A DNA stretch of 64,000 nucleotides from Puffinus mauretanicus (lineage: Eukaryota > Chordata > Aves > Procellariiformes > Procellariidae). A program made the position numbers and the translations under genes. Positions within the stretch are counted from its first letter, which is position 1, and the number at the start of each line of letters is the position of its first letter. Positions 60,930-64,000 of this stretch are shown here, one piece after another. The notes below the pieces were generated by a model, which did no database searches, was not told the origin of the DNA, and saw only the letters and a program-made list of their open reading frames with translations. The stretch spans positions 868,001-932,000 of the forward strand of contig JAJKFH010000770.1 in the NCBI GenBank assembly GCA_023333565.1, written 5' to 3'.

Positions 60930-61560
60930 TGCGGGCGGGGCGGGGCCGGGCTTTTGCGGGCGGGGCGGGTGCAGAAGAGCGGCGGCGGTGGCCGGTCTGG
61001 TCGCCGAGTTTCGTTCCGCTCCGGCCGTGGGGCGGTTGGAGCCGCGCCGGGGCGGGTGAGGGGCCGTGGGCGCGGCGGGTCTCGGATTTGGGCTCCCCCG
61101 GTCGTAGCCTCTGCGCGCGGGTCCGGGCCCTGTTCTCCTGGGGCTGGTGGGGGCAGAAGCAGCCACGGGCCGAGCGCTGTCCTGGCGTTCGTCGGGGGGT
61201 TTTGGGGCTGAGCCCGTGTCCGGCCGGGGGAAGCAGGGGCAGCCCCATCCGGCTCTCGGCTGCTCCTGGTGGGGGCCGGGCACCCTCTGCCACTCCCGGC
61301 GCGGGTCGGCCCGCGGCGGCCCAGGGGATTCCTGCGGCGCCGGGTGAGTCCCGGTGCCCGCACGGGTGGGGAGGGCCCCAGCTGCTGCTGCCGCCGGGGG
61401 TTCCTGGAGGCGGGCTGGGCTGCGCTCCCGGGGGGGCTGTTCCGGCCTGCGGGGTTTGGGGTGCGGGCCCGGTGGTGCTGGAGATGCCGGAGAAATAAAG
61501 CCTGAAGCGGCAATAATAAAGCGGCGCCCGACCTGTGCTGGTGCTGCCCCGCAGAGGCGC
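60930..61560 (+). promoter_or_regulatory. CpG island 4 with GC boxes and splice donors
   Basis: Overlapping GC boxes (GGGCGGGGCGGGGCCGGGC at 60934-60952, GCGGGCGGGGCGGGT at 60956-60970) begin immediately after the pyrimidine field. Plus-strand donors follow at 61056 (GCG|GTGAGG type: GGGCGG|GTGAGG) and 61344 (CCGG|GTGAGT). Two AATAAA hexamers close the island at 61495 and 61516. This order is what a short plus-strand transcription unit would show: promoter, first exon, donor, early poly(A) site. No known protein is recognised in it. Confidence 0.65.
61495..61521 (+). terminator. Two AATAAA polyadenylation signals
   Basis: AATAAA at 61495-61500 and 61516-61521, 21 bp apart, lie inside a GC-rich island where AT hexamers are unexpected. 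A plus-strand RNA started near 60950-61000 could be polyadenylated at about 61510-61540. An acceptor-like GCTGCCCCGCAG lies a little further, at about 61541-61552. Confidence 0.45.
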
Positions 61561-61728
61561 AGGGCTGGGCCCTCTGCAGTTCCCAAGCACTCCCCAAAAC
61601 CGCATGTGGGGCCCTGGGGGTGCAGGGCTGTGGGGAGGCTACACTACCCCCCCTTTTCACACACTGCCCCCCCCCGATGGGAACTGCAAAGGGGGTCAGA
61701 AAGCAGACAGGGTGAGCTGGTTTGAGGC

Positions 61729-62010
61729 CTGAAAATGGAGAGCAGGTCTTCTGTTCCTGGGGCTTGAAAACAGGCTCATGGCTGACTTTGGGGCTCAGAA
61801 ACAGATCGAATCATGCGTTTTCAGGACCTTGCAGAGAAGACTGAGTTGTGTGGTTTTGGGCCCAGGAACAGGGGTCAAGTACTGCATTTTTGGGACTTCA
61901 GAACAGGCTCAGCAGTTGGGTTTTTGGGCTCAGAAATGGGCACTAAGTAAGCAGCTTTGGGAGCCAAAAGCAGAAGCCAGTTTGGCTGATCGTGGGAGGG
62001 CGTTGAGGGC
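61729..62010 (+). repeat. Degenerate about 33-bp minisatellite, about 8 units
   Basis: Units begin GAAAAT/GAAAAC/GAAACA/GAAC and similar at about 61731, 61765, 61797, 61830, 61864, 61899, 61931 and 61964 (spacing 32-35 bp). Each carries ACAG..YCA and a TTTTGGG-type phrase near its end. Units are diverged but the register is steady. The 106-codon frame across it is repeat-derived. Confidence 0.75.
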
Positions 62011-64000
62011 AGCAGGGGAAAGCAGGGGGTGGGCAGGGTGCATGGACCCTGAAGTTCGGGAGGCTGCCATGCACCGCCATGCACCAGGCAAAGTCTGACG
62101 TGGTCTCTGTGGGGAAGGGTGCTTTTCAGACCCTGCACGCCCTCTTCAAGACTAGATCTTCTTTGTACACTGCATAGAATAGTATTAACTAATTAATCAT
62201 ACAAGCTAATTAATATTTATACAATATACAACTATGATATTTAATCCTAATACTTAAGTTTGGACAGCAATTGATTGTCAAAAGCCCAGACTGTTGCAAT
62301 GAGAGCTTGTAAAGAGAAGGAGCTGAAATCAACAGGAGCTTCAGTGCAGAGCTGGAGCTTCAATGAGCCAGAACTGTAGCAAGCAGGGGCTGGAACGAGA
62401 CGAGGTGTCCACTGTCTGGGGCATGCATTAGCCAGAGGCAAAATTGACTGCAGCTGTGATGAGCAGGAGCTGCAATTCCCTGGAGTGTCTATTTGCTGGA
62501 GCATCCGTCGGCCGGACTGAACTCCTAGCACGGCTGAAGAGCAGCCAGGCGCAGGCAGGGCTGTCCCCAGCAAGGAGCTCCAAGTGGCAGGGAGACGAGT
62601 TGTCCTTCTGCCAGCGGGGAGCCCGGCCTCTTTCCTCGGGGATTAAATCCATGCCACGCGCCTCTCTCTGCATGGTGGGTCTTTCCCAGTCCCATTCCTG
62701 AGGGCAGAATGGGGGTCCCCTGGCTCTCCTGGGGCAGGCGGCAGCATGAGGCAGCATGTCTCCCCAGTACCTGGCAAAGGGGAGAGAAACCGGCCGATTG
62801 GAGCTCCTACCATGCACAGCCCGGCCCCGCATGGCCCCTCTGGCAGAATTCTTCCCTGTCTTTTTATTGTTGGCTGGTTCATTTTTTACCTCCTCTTTTC
62901 CCAGTGTCACTTTCTGCATCATGTGAAGAAAATCCTGCACAGCTGATTCCACTTGCTGCTCAGGTAATAGCCTGTATGGGGCTGGGGCAGTGGGGAGAAA
63001 CATTTTCGAGTTCAAGGACACTGCAGATACTCCACATCAAACCCAGAGAAAAGGCAAATTTGCTGCCGGTGCAGAAAAGCTGATGAAAAATTGCAGTTAA
63101 CAGAGCATGCCCTGTTCCTGAATTGGTCCCTTGGTAGTTATGAACGTTTCAGGTAAAAGAATGAACTTTCATCTGTGATAAATTAAGAGCTGCCTGTTAC
63201 CTTCTTTAGGGTCACGTGCTTCTCTTCTGTTTGTTCATAGTAATTTTATGGGCAGGTTGGAAATAGCCTTTTATTTTTATATGTATAAGTAAATTTTTAG
63301 TAATATGTAGTGTCAGTATAGTTAGTTTTTGAGCACCTAGATGCCGGTAGAAATGTAGTGAATGAAACATGATAGAAACTGATATTTAAACTTAATTTTT
63401 TTTTTTCATTACAGTGTTGATGGCATGTCATCCTGTGGCTCAATCCACATTCTGTTCTGTGGAGCCTTCAATCTAGGACTTCAATGTAAAAAAAGTGTGT
63501 CCTTCCAAAAAAGGAATTCAGAGGATTGAGGTGTAGACTTGGAGAGTCTCTTAAGTGCATGATCAGAAGAAAAGCCAAATTTCACTTAATGTTGCTGCTG
63601 TTTGTCTTCACTTTCATTAATTTCCCTACTGCTCTGTCATGTGTGGGAGCTCCGAATCATAATTTTTTTCAGACTGTCAAACTTTTTTTTTCCCCCAAGG
63701 AGAGGCTACGTTTAAAAGTGAATTAGTTTCCTCACAAATGCATCAGTCAATCAAATTGAGATATGATTATTTAAACCACAAAAATGACACCAGTCTTAGA
63801 GATCTGGACTATTTCTGAACACATATTCATCACATGCAAATGTCATTGGGATACAGATACACTTCATGCTCTGACAAGACAATATGCTGAGACAGGGATG
63901 AGCTTCAAAAGAAAAAAAAGTTATAACATCATGGGGTTTTTTGTTTGGTTTTTTGTGTGGTCTTTTTTCTTTTTTTAAAGAGTGCAATGTTGACTGGTGG
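62011..64000. other. Return to AT-rich non-coding DNA, nothing recognised
   Basis: A short AT-rich stretch at 62160-62260 is followed by GC-moderate sequence with recurring GGAGCT phrases (62310-62480) and then AT-rich DNA to the window end. Frames on both strands between 62428 and 63083 overlap each other and show no family features. Poly-T runs occur at about 63398-63406, 63686 and 63962-63977. Confidence 0.5.

Noticed and set aside
60894..61660. Minus-strand frames of 226-247 codons over CpG island 4
   Set aside because: Proline/arginine-rich frames from GC-rich DNA. Three overlapping frames are open at once, which argues for composition rather than coding.
1..64000. CRISPR arrays, bacterial operons, rRNA, tRNA and integrated viral genes
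   Set aside because: No such structures were visible. The DNA is vertebrate in character, and I saw no tRNA cloverleaf or retroviral gene motif that I could support by eye.

Overview
This looks like a piece of a bird genome. The main evidence is several copies of CR1-type LINE retrotransposons. They carry the avian-style 3' end: a conserved 'GGTTGGAAGGGACCT'-like block, then short ATTCTATGAT repeats. They also encode the C-terminal end of CR1 ORF2. Crocodilians and turtles carry related elements, so 'bird' is an inference, though a strong one. I found no protein-coding gene that I can identify by family. Most long open frames here come from GC-rich, purine/pyrimidine-biased or tandemly repeated DNA, or are CR1 remnants.

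Region 1 (about 1-45 kb) is AT-rich, gene-poor non-coding DNA. It holds CR1 insertions of different ages: 17.7-18.6 kb (minus) and 19.6-20.4 kb (plus), a closely related inverted pair; 37.3-37.8 kb; two short 3' tails at 25.4 and 39.6 kb; and three much older CR1/L3-like remnants at 8.2, 23.9-24.7 and 37.9 kb. There are also a few simple repeats, a 42-bp tandem duplication at 12.7 kb, and an AT tract at 25.3 kb.

Region 2 (about 45-62 kb) changes abruptly. It is GC-rich, CpG-rich in four separate blocks (47.2, 51.8-53.3, 56.1-57.5 and 60.9-61.6 kb), and full of degenerate minisatellites: 31-bp, about 33-bp, about 40-bp and a perfect 17-bp array. The CpG blocks carry promoter-like motifs. These are an array of NRF1-like palindromes spaced about 77 bp apart at 52.2-52.8 kb, perfect NRF1 sites at 57.1 kb, two ZNF143-like motifs at 56.9 kb, and GC boxes at 60.9 kb. 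Good splice donors, splice acceptors and AATAAA signals lie between and after the islands. From these I propose several compact candidate transcription units, all unproven: a spliced RNA from about 52.9 to 56.2 kb, a two-exon 72-codon frame at 57.45-58.11 kb, and a GC-box-driven short unit at 60.9-61.5 kb.

A 2.4-kb pyrimidine-rich repeat field (58.5-60.9 kb), with the 17-bp array inside it, separates two of the islands. A smaller pyrimidine tract follows the 47.2-kb island. Region 3 (62-64 kb) returns to AT-rich sequence in which I recognise nothing.

In short, the window reads as an AT-rich desert meeting a cluster of short-spaced CpG-island promoters embedded in minisatellites. This type of sequence is often poorly assembled and annotated in birds.
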